Assembly: GCA_900770345.1 (NCBI GenBank)
Contig: CAAGKF010000199.1
Coordinates: 1 to 36,728 of the forward strand
Direction of reading: 5' to 3'
DNA length: 36,728 nucleotides
Origin: Lachnospiraceae bacterium
GTDB taxonomy: Bacteria; Bacillota; Clostridia; Lachnospirales; Lachnospiraceae
A model generated the notes under the pieces. It made no database searches and had not been told where the DNA came from. It saw only the letters and a program-made list of their open reading frames with translations. Position numbers and translations under genes: made by a program. Positions 1-7,171 of the stretch are shown in pieces. Each line of letters starts with the position of its first letter. Position 1 is the first letter of the stretch.

Positions 1-48
1 AAATCGAATTGGAGGATATCATACGGAAAATCGAATAGGAGGATATCA
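1..48 (+). repeat. Tandem 21-bp repeat carrying two ribosome-binding sites
   Basis: Positions 1-21 and 28-48 are the same 21-bp unit with one mismatch (27-bp period). Each copy contains a GGAGG core, and the second lies 9 nt before the ATG at 52. The first copy may be the real translation signal of a lost or upstream product, or simply a duplication. The window edge hides what lies upstream. Confidence 0.8.
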
Positions 49-51
49 GGA

Positions 52-675
52 ATGAAACGGGGATTTCTAATTTTAATAGCTGCGGCCTTATCAGCGGAGA
101 TGAGCATGACCGCATTTGCCGGACAATGGCAGAAAAATGAAACCGGTTGGCGGTGGCAGGAGGATGATGGAAATTATCCGGCGAATACATGGATGTGGAT
201 TGACGGAAATAATGACGGAATGGCAGAATGCTATTATTTTGACGGGGACGGCTATCTTCTGGTCAATGGTGTAAGTCCTGACGGCTGCAGGGTAAACGGA
301 AACGGTGCATGGACGGAAAATGACGTAGTAAAGATAAGGACCGCGGCCGCTTCCTCGGAGGAAGAAACCTCACGGAGTAAAGCGGCGGCAGAAAAATGGC
401 CGGGTATATTCAGCTGCAGCGATGGTCAGACAGTCACTGTCACGGGAGCGGACACGGATCATGTGTATCTGACCTTCCGCGGATACGGCGAAGAAGGCTG
501 GTATTCCCGGGCATATACGCTTACTTATAAAAATGCGGAAAGAACAATTGCGGGGGTTCCAGTGTACAGCTACGGCGGAGAGGTGATCGGGGAAGATATT
601 TATATGTTATCTGATGACGGAAATTCCATTACCGTAGATTCCCGGTCATTTAAAATGGGAACCTACAGCCGTTAA
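52..675 (+). CDS. Secreted protein with a cell-wall-binding (choline-binding-like) repeat
   Basis: The 207-aa protein starts with a classical signal peptide (MKRG, a hydrophobic stretch, then an A-F-A cleavage site near residue 23). Residues about 25-85 form an aromatic- and Gly-rich segment (GWRWQEDDGNYPANTW, then YYFDGDGYLLVNG) of the kind found in choline/cell-wall-binding repeats of Lachnospiraceae surface proteins. A Ser/Glu-rich linker (about 95-115) leads to a C-terminal beta-rich domain (about 118-207) that I do not recognise. The protein is probably exported and held non-covalently on the wall. The start is set by the TAGGAGG ribosome site 9 nt upstream. The 3' end overlaps the convergent gene by 30 bp. 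The function of the C-terminal domain is unknown. Confidence 0.8.
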   Translation: MKRGFLILIAAALSAEMSMTAFAGQWQKNETGWRWQEDDGNYPANTWMWIDGNNDGMAECYYFDGDGYLLVNGVSPDGCRVNGNGAWTENDVVKIRTAAASSEEETSRSKAAAEKWPGIFSCSDGQTVTVTGADTDHVYLTFRGYGEEGWYSRAYTLTYKNAERTIAGVPVYSYGGEVIGEDIYMLSDDGNSITVDSRSFKMGTYSR

Positions 676-1074
676 TGTGCTCCCCAGCCGGTCGGCCCAA
701 CGTTCTGTGAAAAAAGCAGAGTAGGGGAGTGCCTTCTCCTGTCTCAGCTGTCTGAAAAAAGGCAGGCGGCACCAGAGAAGGGAAGGAAGTCCGATGACCG
801 GCAGATAGAAAGGCCCCAGGATCAGGGACTGCCAGGTATGGCCGTATTCATGGACGGTCATCTCCCGGCAGTCCTTTTGCGTAAAAATAAAAAGTCCCAG
901 AGAGATGCCGTCGGGCCGGTTCCAGCAGGTATGTACGGCGCCCATGAAAAAGTGATGGGGACACGAGCGGTGCCGGATCAATAAAGCCAGACCGGCCAGA
1001 GTCTGGAGGATTCCCCAGGTGCACTGGAGAAAGATATAGAGGCTGAGAAAAAGATATTGTTTAATTTTGTTCAC
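646..1074 (-). CDS. Small membrane protein with HEXXH metallopeptidase motif
   Basis: This 142-aa protein has an N-terminal hydrophobic helix (about residues 5-33), then a segment containing HEYGH (residues 75-79), a textbook HEXXH zinc signature, followed by a second hydrophobic stretch (about 84-102). A C-terminal FFTERWADRLG (E124, D127) could supply the third zinc ligand. Start is GTG at 1074, with AAAGGA 11 nt upstream. Similar HEYGHT-Q-S proteins exist as uncharacterised membrane proteins in gut Firmicutes and Bacteroidetes. Whether this is an active protease is inference. It is too short to be a standard site-2 protease. Its 3' end overlaps the convergent secreted protein, and it is divergent from the zinc-ribbon gene. 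Confidence 0.75.
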   Translation of the reverse strand: MNKIKQYLFLSLYIFLQCTWGILQTLAGLALLIRHRSCPHHFFMGAVHTCWNRPDGISLGLFIFTQKDCREMTVHEYGHTWQSLILGPFYLPVIGLPSLLWCRLPFFRQLRQEKALPYSAFFTERWADRLGSTLTAVGSHFK

Positions 1075-1162
1075 GGGAAGTGCCGTCCTTTCTGTATATT
1101 GTGGAAAAATTTCCGCATCTGTTGTATAGTAATGATACTGAGTCAGAGAAAGGAATGATCAA

Positions 1163-1579
1163 ATGAACAGATTCAGAGAAAAATTGCAGCGTTTTATGAT
1201 CGGCCGCTATGGGATGGACCAGCTGGGGCGTTTCCTGTGCTGGGTCGTACTGGCGGCCATTATCCTTAACTTCCTGATTCCCTGGCGGATCCCGTCCCGT
1301 CTTCTGGAGCTGGTAGAGTTTTTCGGTGTCATCCTGATGTATTACCGCATGCTGTCCAGAAATATTGCCAGACGTTATCAGGAGAATCAGGTATTTATGG
1401 GCTGGTGGTTTCATGTATCCGAAGCCTGGAAAAAAATAAAGTTCCGGTTTGATGAGAGACGCCGTTACCGTATTTTTAAATGCCCCTCCTGCGGACAGAA
1501 GATCCGCATTCCCAGAGGTCACGGAAAGGTCAGCATCCGCTGCCCGAAATGCAGGAATGAATTTATACGGCGGACCTAG
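1163..1579 (+). CDS. Membrane protein with C-terminal zinc ribbon
   Basis: This 138-aa protein has two predicted membrane segments (about residues 22-42 and 48-64), a basic amphipathic middle, and a C-terminal CPSCGQ...CPKC zinc ribbon (two CxxC pairs, about residues 109-131). Such proteins are common, uncharacterised Lachnospiraceae membrane proteins, in which the ribbon probably faces the cytoplasm and binds protein or nucleic acid. The start ATG has AAAGGA 8 nt upstream. The gene stands alone, ending 30 bp before the convergent lysE-type gene. No pathway can be assigned from context. Confidence 0.8.
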   Translation: MNRFREKLQRFMIGRYGMDQLGRFLCWVVLAAIILNFLIPWRIPSRLLELVEFFGVILMYYRMLSRNIARRYQENQVFMGWWFHVSEAWKKIKFRFDERRRYRIFKCPSCGQKIRIPRGHGKVSIRCPKCRNEFIRRT

Positions 1580-1609
1580 GGGCAGGATGCACGCATGCAA
1601 GGCACAAGC

Positions 1610-2191
1610 TTACAAAAATAAAGAAACTGCACAATAGACCAGCAATCCGGCCATAATAAAATTTGTTATCCTAGCATATTTTGAGAAAAGCAGTTTAAAC
1701 ACTGAACCAAACACTGACCAGCATAATGTAAACACAAAACCAATAAATGCAAGCAAAAGGGCGAATGCGATGAGGATTATCCATTGTCCCTGATAGTGCG
1801 GAAGTATGTACGCTTCCATAGACACGATACAGTATATGTAGATTTTTGGATTTACAAATTGCAAAAATGCACCGGAAATAAAACTGCTCCGGGAATGGTT
1901 TTCCTCAATAACCGAAGAACTTTTTAGTGTTTTCCAGGCAAGCCACAGCATATATACAGCGCCGATGACCAGCATAGAGGTTTTAATTTGGGGAATGATT
2001 TCAGATAACATATTGCAGAAAAACGTACAGATAATCATTACAACGGAAAAACCAGCCCAAATTCCCAAATTAAAAGAAAAGGACTTGCGAAATCCCAATC
2101 GTCCCGCATTTGACATGGACATGATATTATTGGGACCAGGCGTTATTGCTGTTACAACAGCATAAGATAAAAAATTCAACCAGCTGAACAT
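1610..2191 (-). CDS. LysE/RhtB-family amino-acid exporter
   Basis: The 193-aa protein has about six hydrophobic helices. Its start resembles the LysE/RhtB signature: an N-terminal helix followed by TPGPNN (about residues 17-22), then G-x-R-x-G-F. Members export small amino acids or derivatives such as lysine, homoserine or cysteine/O-acetylserine across the cytoplasmic membrane; the substrate here cannot be read from sequence. The gene is markedly more AT-rich than most of the window, like its divergent regulator, so the pair may have been acquired together. ATG at 2191 has GGAGG 5 nt upstream. Transcription probably starts from a consensus promoter at 2256-2284 that faces the regulator's own promoter. 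Confidence 0.9.
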   Translation of the reverse strand: MFSWLNFLSYAVVTAITPGPNNIMSMSNAGRLGFRKSFSFNLGIWAGFSVVMIICTFFCNMLSEIIPQIKTSMLVIGAVYMLWLAWKTLKSSSVIEENHSRSSFISGAFLQFVNPKIYIYCIVSMEAYILPHYQGQWIILIAFALLLAFIGFVFTLCWSVFGSVFKLLFSKYARITNFIMAGLLVYCAVSLFL

Positions 2192-2192
2192 A

Positions 2193-2221
2193 TTGACCTC
2201 CCTTATGGAAACCGATATAAT
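2193..2221 (+). promoter_or_regulatory. Sigma-A promoter for the XRE-cupin regulator
   Basis: TTGACC at 2193-2198, a 17-bp spacer and TATAAT at 2216-2221. The -35 box overlaps the ribosome-binding site of the leftward LysE gene. Confidence 0.65.
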
Positions 2222-2244
2222 AATCTAAAAGTCCGATATATCAG
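2212..2244. promoter_or_regulatory. Candidate operator: direct repeats CCGATATA
   Basis: CCGATATA occurs at 2212-2219 and again at 2233-2240, 21 bp apart (two helical turns). The second copy sits in the palindrome GATATATC. The first copy overlaps the rightward -10 box and the second lies between the two predicted start points. This is a plausible binding site for the adjacent XRE regulator, which would then repress both genes. Confidence 0.45.
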
Positions 2245-2255
2245 ATTTCTATTAT

Positions 2256-2284
2256 ATTATATTAATAATACAATATATTGTCAA
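2256..2284 (-). promoter_or_regulatory. Sigma-A promoter for the LysE-family gene
   Basis: On the minus strand: TTGACA (2284-2279), a 17-bp spacer and TATAAT (2261-2256), a full consensus promoter. It abuts the ribosome site of the rightward regulator gene and points towards the rightward promoter. Confidence 0.75.
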
Positions 2285-2296
2285 GCGGGAGGGTAT

Positions 2297-2848
2297 ATGG
2301 AAATACAAAAAGATGTAGCCAGAAATATAAAAAATATAAGAGAACGAAAAAAAATTACTTTAGAATCAGCCGCAAAACTGACAGGGGTTTCAAGAAGTAT
2401 GCTTGCACAAATTGAAAAGGGAGAGGTAAACCCTACGATTTCAATTCTCTGGAAGATCGCAAATGGATATAAAGTATCCTTTACCTCTCTTTTGAGCAGT
2501 GGTGCACCTTCGCTTTTAATAAAGGCAGAAGAAGTAGTACCACTAATCGAGGATGGTGGCAAATATATTAATCGGCCAGCTTTTCCTTTTCAAGAAGATA
2601 AACAGTTTGAAACATATCATATTGAGATAAAAGAACACGGATTTCTGCAAGCGCAGCCTCATTTAGAAGGAGCCGAAGAATTTATTACAGTTTTTGAGGG
2701 TGAGGTTGAGATAGTTGCTGATACTGAATTCTTTCAGTTAAAAAAGGGAGATTCTCTCCGCTTCAAGGCAGATGTAGCTCACTCATATAAAAATATAGGC
2801 TCAACAACTGCATATTTAAGCATGATTATCTATTATTCAAACAATTGA
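2297..2848 (+). CDS. XRE-family regulator with C-terminal cupin domain
   Basis: This 183-aa protein has an N-terminal helix-turn-helix of the XRE type (about residues 8-62, including the recognition stretch TGVSRSMLAQIEKGEVNPT) and a C-terminal cupin_2 beta-barrel (about 105-178, with F-E-G-E-V-E and G-D-S-L-R-F turns). XRE-cupin proteins are dimeric repressors or activators that sense small ligands such as amino acids or polyamines. Divergent pairing with a LysE-family exporter suggests that it controls export of an amino acid-like compound; the ligand is unknown. The GGAGG site is only 4 nt from the ATG, an unusually tight spacing. The gene is AT-rich like its partner. Candidate operators lie at 2212-2244. 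Confidence 0.9.
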   Translation: MEIQKDVARNIKNIRERKKITLESAAKLTGVSRSMLAQIEKGEVNPTISILWKIANGYKVSFTSLLSSGAPSLLIKAEEVVPLIEDGGKYINRPAFPFQEDKQFETYHIEIKEHGFLQAQPHLEGAEEFITVFEGEVEIVADTEFFQLKKGDSLRFKADVAHSYKNIGSTTAYLSMIIYYSNN

Positions 2849-3030
2849 CCGCTTATTTCACCCCCACCGGCCAAGCGAGCCGCCCATTATTTTATGACAG
2901 TTATGTACTGGCGGCGCTGCAGTAACGTATTCTTAACACGAAAAATGTCGAAAACACTTGACGAACGGCCATATGTATAGCAAACTATAATAAGTAGTAT
3001 TTAAAACTATGTTTTGCGGGGTGTGGGCAT

Positions 3031-3740
3031 ATGGTTCAGATTATTACAGATTCATCTACGCTTTATACAGCGGATGAGGCACGTCGGGCCGGTTTTGAGG
3101 CGGTGCCTTTGTGCGTGCATATCGGAGAGACAGAAGGACGGGATCTGCAGATGGATATGAAGGAATATTATGAAAAGATCCGTCAGGGGCAGGTTCCTCG
3201 CTCTTCACAGCCGCCGATCGGTGATGTGGTGGAGGCCTACGAGAGCTATCCGGAGAAGGACATTATCAATATTGCCATGGCGGACGGTCTGTCCGGTACC
3301 TATCAGAGTGCCTGCAGTGCCGGGAGGATGGCAAAGAACAGGCGGCGAGAAAAACGGAATCCTTTCTGATCCCCCAGGATTTTTCTTTCCTGAAGCGGGG
3401 AGGAAGGCTGACGCCGGTAGCGGCTGCCCTGGGATCCGTTCTGAAGCTGAAGCCGGTTATGAAGCTTACGGAGGACGGCACACGTCTGGACAAGTTTCTG
3501 GTGAAGCGGACGATGTCGGCAGCAGTAAAGGGCATCATCGAGCATCTGAAAGAAAAGAAGCTGGGAGCAGAGCATATTCTGTATATTTCTCACGCGGATG
3601 CATTGGCCGATGCCCAGGCTATACGCAGGCAGTTTGAGGAGATCTTTGAAGGTCTGGAGGTACAGATCCTGGAATTGAGTCCTGTATTTGTGGCCCAGGG
3701 AGGGCCGAAATGTGTGGCAATCCAGTATATTGAACGGTAA
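3031..3740 (+). pseudogene. degV: DegV-family fatty-acid-binding protein, internally deleted and frameshifted
   Basis: The first frame (3031 to about 3330) encodes a normal DegV N-terminus (IITDSSTLYTADEA, RSSQPP, GLSGTYQSA). It then shifts and stops at 3367-3369. The C-terminal half continues in another frame from about 3330: ESFLIPQDFSFLKRGGRLTP, RLDKFLVKRT, and a GGPKCVAIQYIER end at 3740. Intact DegV proteins are about 280 aa. The two halves total about 237, so roughly 45 codons are missing at the joint in addition to the frame change. DegV proteins bind fatty acids, and in Gram-positives related FakB proteins deliver them to FakA kinase. The lost segment connects the two lobes, so no function is expected. 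Upstream 2849-3030 has no gene. Confidence 0.85.
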
Positions 3741-3775
3741 ATTGCAGAGAAGAGGCTGGAAATGAGTCTTTTTGC

Positions 3776-3806
3776 GCGGAAAAAGGAGTGCTTTTGCAGC
3801 ACTCCT
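3776..3806 (-). terminator. Rho-independent terminator of the MATE operon
   Basis: A 9-bp perfect stem (3784-3792 with 3798-3806) and a 5-nt loop, followed on the minus strand by TTTTT. The stem overlaps the MATE stop codon. Confidence 0.8.
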
Positions 3807-5214
3807 ATACAATATGTTCTTTCCACCTTCCGCTTTTCAGTCTCCAGATACACAGGAACATACGGATCGCGCAGTCGACTGCGATTGCGATCCAGACACC
3901 GGCGACACCGGCCTGCAGAGGACGGGTAGCCAGCCAGACCAGGCCGATTCGAAAGCCCCACATGCCGATGATGCTGATCAGGAGAGAGAATCTGACGTCT
4001 CCGGATCCGCGGCAGATCCCGCAGGTGATGACGAAAAAACTGAAAAACAGTTCGGTGGCCGCGGCAATGGCAAGGGTTTGCGTGCCAAGGGCAATGACCT
4101 GCGGGTCGCTGCTGAACAGCCGGATGATGGGACCGGAGAGCAGGAATACCGGAATGCAGGCGGTTACAATGACTGCGGAACCGATCAGGCAGATATAAAA
4201 CGCAAATTTATCTGCCAGGTCATATCTTCTGGCGCCGAGGGACTGACCGATCAGAGCGGTGGCAGTATAGGAAAAACCATAGGCCGGCAGATATAAAAGA
4301 CCCTCCGTCTGGTTTGTCAGATAATGTGCAGCCAGGGAAACGGTTCCCAGAGAAGAGATCATGGCTGTCAGGGCAATCTGTCCGCTGGTCAGGGTCAGGC
4401 GTTCAAGGAGAACCGGAAAGCTGATCTGCCGCAGACGCTGAAGGGTCTGCTTTTCTATCCGGTAACTGCTTTGCAGCAGAGAAAGACGGATGGGAGTATC
4501 CTTTGCGGCGAGCATGTACAGAAGAATACATGCCAGCAGAAAATAGGATGAGGCAGTGGAAAGTGCGGCACCGGTGACGCCCAGGCCGGCGCCGGGCATA
4601 AAGAGCCGGAAGCTGCCGACGGCAATCTGCCGGGACGGATAGATCAGCAGGTAGTTTCCGATTACATTGACAAGGTTGGAGGTCAGATTCGCAGCCAGAG
4701 GAATTCGGGTATTGCCTGACGAACGGAAGAGGGCAGACAATACAACGGACAGAGCCTGAGGAATCAGACCGAAACCGAGGATCTGCATGTAACGCTGTGC
4801 ATGAGGAATGACGTCCGGTGCGGCGCCCAGCCAGTGGGGAAGGGGATGGCATACCAGTTCTACGCCTGAGGTCAGCAGGATCCCCAGGATGAGAGAACCG
4901 GTGATGGACTGGCAGGCGATGCTGCGGACCTTCTGCGGGTCACCTTCTCCCACAGCATGGGAGATCAGATAGGAAAAGCCGGCGCTGAGCGCTGTACTGA
5001 ATCCGTTGATCAGCCACACAGAGGAGATATTTACTGCTACAGCTGCTGTGGCGACCGCTCCGATGGAGCCGACCATGGCCGTATCCAGCAGCGTTGCCAT
5101 ACATACGAGAAACTGTTCCAGAATAGCCGGCCAGGCCAGTTTCATGATTGTGCCGGGAATATGCTGTTCGATATCCGGAGAAAGAATGTTATCCCGGACT
5201 GCGGTGCCGCTCAT
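3805..5214 (-). CDS. MATE-family multidrug/toxin efflux protein
   Basis: The 469-aa polytopic membrane protein has about 12 hydrophobic helices and the MATE N-terminus (I-M-K-L-A-W-P-A-I-L-E-Q, then L-L-D-T-A-M-V-G). MATE proteins are Na+ or H+ antiporters exporting cationic or hydrophobic compounds. The start at 5214 is chosen because ATG overlaps the stop of the upstream hydrolase gene as ATGA, indicating translational coupling. An upstream in-frame ATG at 5322 would run 108 bp into the hydrolase coding region. It is the last gene of a three-gene leftward operon with two NodB-fold hydrolases. Export of a product or toxic substrate of those enzymes is an inference. Confidence 0.92.
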   Translation of the reverse strand: MSGTAVRDNILSPDIEQHIPGTIMKLAWPAILEQFLVCMATLLDTAMVGSIGAVATAAVAVNISSVWLINGFSTALSAGFSYLISHAVGEGDPQKVRSIACQSITGSLILGILLTSGVELVCHPLPHWLGAAPDVIPHAQRYMQILGFGLIPQALSVVLSALFRSSGNTRIPLAANLTSNLVNVIGNYLLIYPSRQIAVGSFRLFMPGAGLGVTGAALSTASSYFLLACILLYMLAAKDTPIRLSLLQSSYRIEKQTLQRLRQISFPVLLERLTLTSGQIALTAMISSLGTVSLAAHYLTNQTEGLLYLPAYGFSYTATALIGQSLGARRYDLADKFAFYICLIGSAVIVTACIPVFLLSGPIIRLFSSDPQVIALGTQTLAIAAATELFFSFFVITCGICRGSGDVRFSLLISIIGMWGFRIGLVWLATRPLQAGVAGVWIAIAVDCAIRMFLCIWRLKSGRWKEHIV

Positions 5215-6083
5215 GTGCGGTCTCTTTCCGGATGCCAGGTTTCCGAGTGCCCTTTCGGCAGCTTTTCCGTTCCGTACTGCTCCAGAAGGTAGGAAGCGAC
5301 AGCACGGTTGGTATCCATCCACGCTCCGCGTGCTTTCATATAGCCGATCAGGCGGCTCAGCATCCGGACACGGCTGGCACGGCCGATAAACTGCGGATGG
5401 AGGACAAAGTTGATCATACGCCCTTCATCGGCCAGGGAATCAAATTCCTCTTTCCATATTTCATACATTTCATCAGGAGATTTTAATTCATATCGTTCCG
5501 GTGCGGAATCCGTATAAAAATCATAGGCCGTATCGTCAAAAATAGAGTCCTTGGGCAGCTCCACAATGGGAACAGGTTTTCCGTTGATCTGATGCAGGAA
5601 CGGACCGTCGCTGTCGCGCCAGTTGGAGCTGTGGATATAGCCGTGTTCCAGGAACAGCTCCAGACTGTAATCATGGAGTACGCCTCCCGGAGCCCGATGT
5701 CCCACTATGCGCTGTCCGGTCAGATCTTCTATGATCTTTTCGCAGCGCCGCATAGTAGCGTCTTCCTCCTCACGTGTCGTGGTTGTGAATTCTTCGTGGA
5801 GGTAACCATGAAAACCGATCTCATGACCGCGCCGGGCAATTTCCTTTACTACCAGAGGATATTTCTCGGCAATGACACCCGGGATAAAAAAGGTTGCATG
5901 GACCTGATGAACATCCAGCATATCCAGGATCCGCGGAATGCCCTGTTTGGGGCCGTAGGCGCCGCGGGACAGGTTGGTAATGTGATCGGAATTGCCGTCT
6001 CCGCGGGTGGTCCACATGGTTTCGGCATCAATATCAAAGGCCAGCATGACAGCGATCCGTTTGTTGTGCGGCCATGTTATCAT
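5211..6083 (-). CDS. Cytoplasmic NodB/PuuE-like polysaccharide deacetylase-family hydrolase (second copy)
   Basis: The 290-aa protein has a NodB-homology fold: metal-binding FDIDAE near residue 16, ATFFIPG near 64, HGYLHE near 93-98 (two His ligands), GHRAPGG near 127 and a late LHPQFIGRASR. This set matches the PuuE allantoinase / HpPgdA / cyclic-imide hydrolase branch rather than chitin or xylan deacetylases. There is no signal peptide, so it should act in the cytoplasm on a small amide, imide or N-acyl substrate. It shares ATGA overlaps with the genes on both sides. It is a paralogue of the upstream gene. The exact substrate is unknown. Confidence 0.85.
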   Translation of the reverse strand: MITWPHNKRIAVMLAFDIDAETMWTTRGDGNSDHITNLSRGAYGPKQGIPRILDMLDVHQVHATFFIPGVIAEKYPLVVKEIARRGHEIGFHGYLHEEFTTTTREEEDATMRRCEKIIEDLTGQRIVGHRAPGGVLHDYSLELFLEHGYIHSSNWRDSDGPFLHQINGKPVPIVELPKDSIFDDTAYDFYTDSAPERYELKSPDEMYEIWKEEFDSLADEGRMINFVLHPQFIGRASRVRMLSRLIGYMKARGAWMDTNRAVASYLLEQYGTEKLPKGHSETWHPERDRT

Positions 6084-6985
6084 ATAGAAGCCTCCTTTCT
6101 GCCTGCATCTTTCAGTGCACCGGAGTTTGAATACTGCTCCAGCACGTAACCGGCCACTTCTTCACAGGTAGTGATCCAGGCTTTTTGTGACTGCATGTAG
6201 GAAATCAGTTCGCCCAGCATGGCGACGCGGCTGGCGCGGCCGATCATCTGCGGATGCAGCTTTAAAATAAAGAGCTTATTGCCTTCCAGTGCAAGTGCGT
6301 CAAATTCCTGCTTCCAGTTGCCGAAAACCTCCCGGTTGGTATACATGGAGCGTACGGCAGGATCACTGAAGGTAAAGTAGTAATAGGTAAAATCATCCAT
6401 TGTGATATCACAGGGAAGCTCCACGAGAGGAAGAGTCTGTCCCTCGGATTCCCACAGGTACGGCCAGTCACAGTCCTTCATGGAAGAGCTGTATAAATAT
6501 CCGCGCTGATGAAGCAAAAGAGGGGTAAACGGATGAATGATGCTTTCCGGTCCGCGATGTCCGATAGGTTTCTTTCCGGTAATGCTTTCCAGAGAGGCCT
6601 CGCTTTTCTCCAGAATAAGGTTTTCTTCCTGGCGGGAAATGCCCCGCACGGATTCGTGCATGTAACCGTGGCAGGCCAGCTCGTGCCCGCGGCGGAAAAT
6701 CTCGCAGACAGAATCGCGGTAGCGTTCTGCTACAATGCCGGGAACAAAAAAAGTGGATTTGATGCCGGTGGTATCCAGTATGTCAAGACAGCGGGAAAGT
6801 CCTTCATAGGGACCGTACTGCCCGCGGGAAAAGTCTGTAAAGCCGATGGAGGTTCCCTTGCCTGCGGCACGGGAAATACGAAGGAACTCGGCATCGAAAT
6901 CGAATGTAACCATGACGGCAATACGCCTGTCACCGGGCCAGGCAAGGGAGGGGCCGTTTGTTTTACCATCAATCAGATAAGGCAT
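6080..6985 (-). CDS. Cytoplasmic NodB/PuuE-like polysaccharide deacetylase-family hydrolase (first copy)
   Basis: The 301-aa paralogue of the downstream gene has the same motifs: FDFDAE near residue 28-33, STFFVPG near 78, HGYMHE near 107-112, GHRGPES near 142, and LHPQMIGRASR near 251. No signal peptide. It is the first gene of the leftward hydrolase-hydrolase-MATE operon, with AGGAGG just before the ATG and a consensus promoter at 7037-7064. The two copies are clearly divergent, so they may act on different substrates or form a heteromer. PuuE-type enzymes are oligomeric and HpPgdA is a tetramer. The divergent neighbour is an amino-acid-type ABC importer, which would fit an imported N-acylated or cyclic nitrogen compound. 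Confidence 0.85.
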   Translation of the reverse strand: MPYLIDGKTNGPSLAWPGDRRIAVMVTFDFDAEFLRISRAAGKGTSIGFTDFSRGQYGPYEGLSRCLDILDTTGIKSTFFVPGIVAERYRDSVCEIFRRGHELACHGYMHESVRGISRQEENLILEKSEASLESITGKKPIGHRGPESIIHPFTPLLLHQRGYLYSSSMKDCDWPYLWESEGQTLPLVELPCDITMDDFTYYYFTFSDPAVRSMYTNREVFGNWKQEFDALALEGNKLFILKLHPQMIGRASRVAMLGELISYMQSQKAWITTCEEVAGYVLEQYSNSGALKDAGRKEASI

Positions 6986-7036
6986 AAGTGCCTCCTTTTC
7001 TTTCGTTATTTGCAGTATATTCGGACTGCAACATTG

Positions 7037-7064
7037 ATTATAGCATGAGGTGTTGAGAAGTCAA
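7037..7064 (-). promoter_or_regulatory. Promoter of the hydrolase-MATE operon
   Basis: Minus strand TTGACT (7064-7059), a 16-bp spacer and TATAAT (7042-7037), about 50 bp before the first hydrolase ATG. Confidence 0.7.
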
Positions 7065-7073
7065 TAAGAGGGA

Positions 7074-7102
7074 TTGCAAAATGGCTGTCGGCATGGTATA
7101 AT
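7074..7102 (+). promoter_or_regulatory. Promoter of the amino-acid ABC operon
   Basis: TTGCAA at 7074-7079, a 17-bp spacer and TATAAT at 7097-7102. It lies back to back with the leftward promoter, the -35 boxes 9 bp apart, so one regulator could control both operons. Confidence 0.7.
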
Positions 7103-7171
7103 GATGCAGTTATTTACATTAATATGCAAGCCTTCTGATTTATATTCAGGGGCAGTTAGGAGGAATGGATT

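Noticed and set aside
1061..1600. Long minus-strand open frame over the zinc-ribbon gene
   Set aside because: It has no ribosome site or family features and lies wholly opposite a clear membrane/zinc-ribbon gene.
2958..2995. TTGACG and TATAAT before degV as a promoter
   Set aside because: The spacer is about 22 bp, too long for a sigma-A promoter; not annotated.
3772..4296. Plus-strand frame opposite the MATE gene, Asp/Gly-rich
   Set aside because: Shadow of the MATE gene; begins at a terminator stem and has no ribosome site.
5215..5322. Longer N-terminus for the MATE protein
   Set aside because: The extension lies in the hydrolase coding region, is not MATE-like, and the ATGA junction gives a better start.
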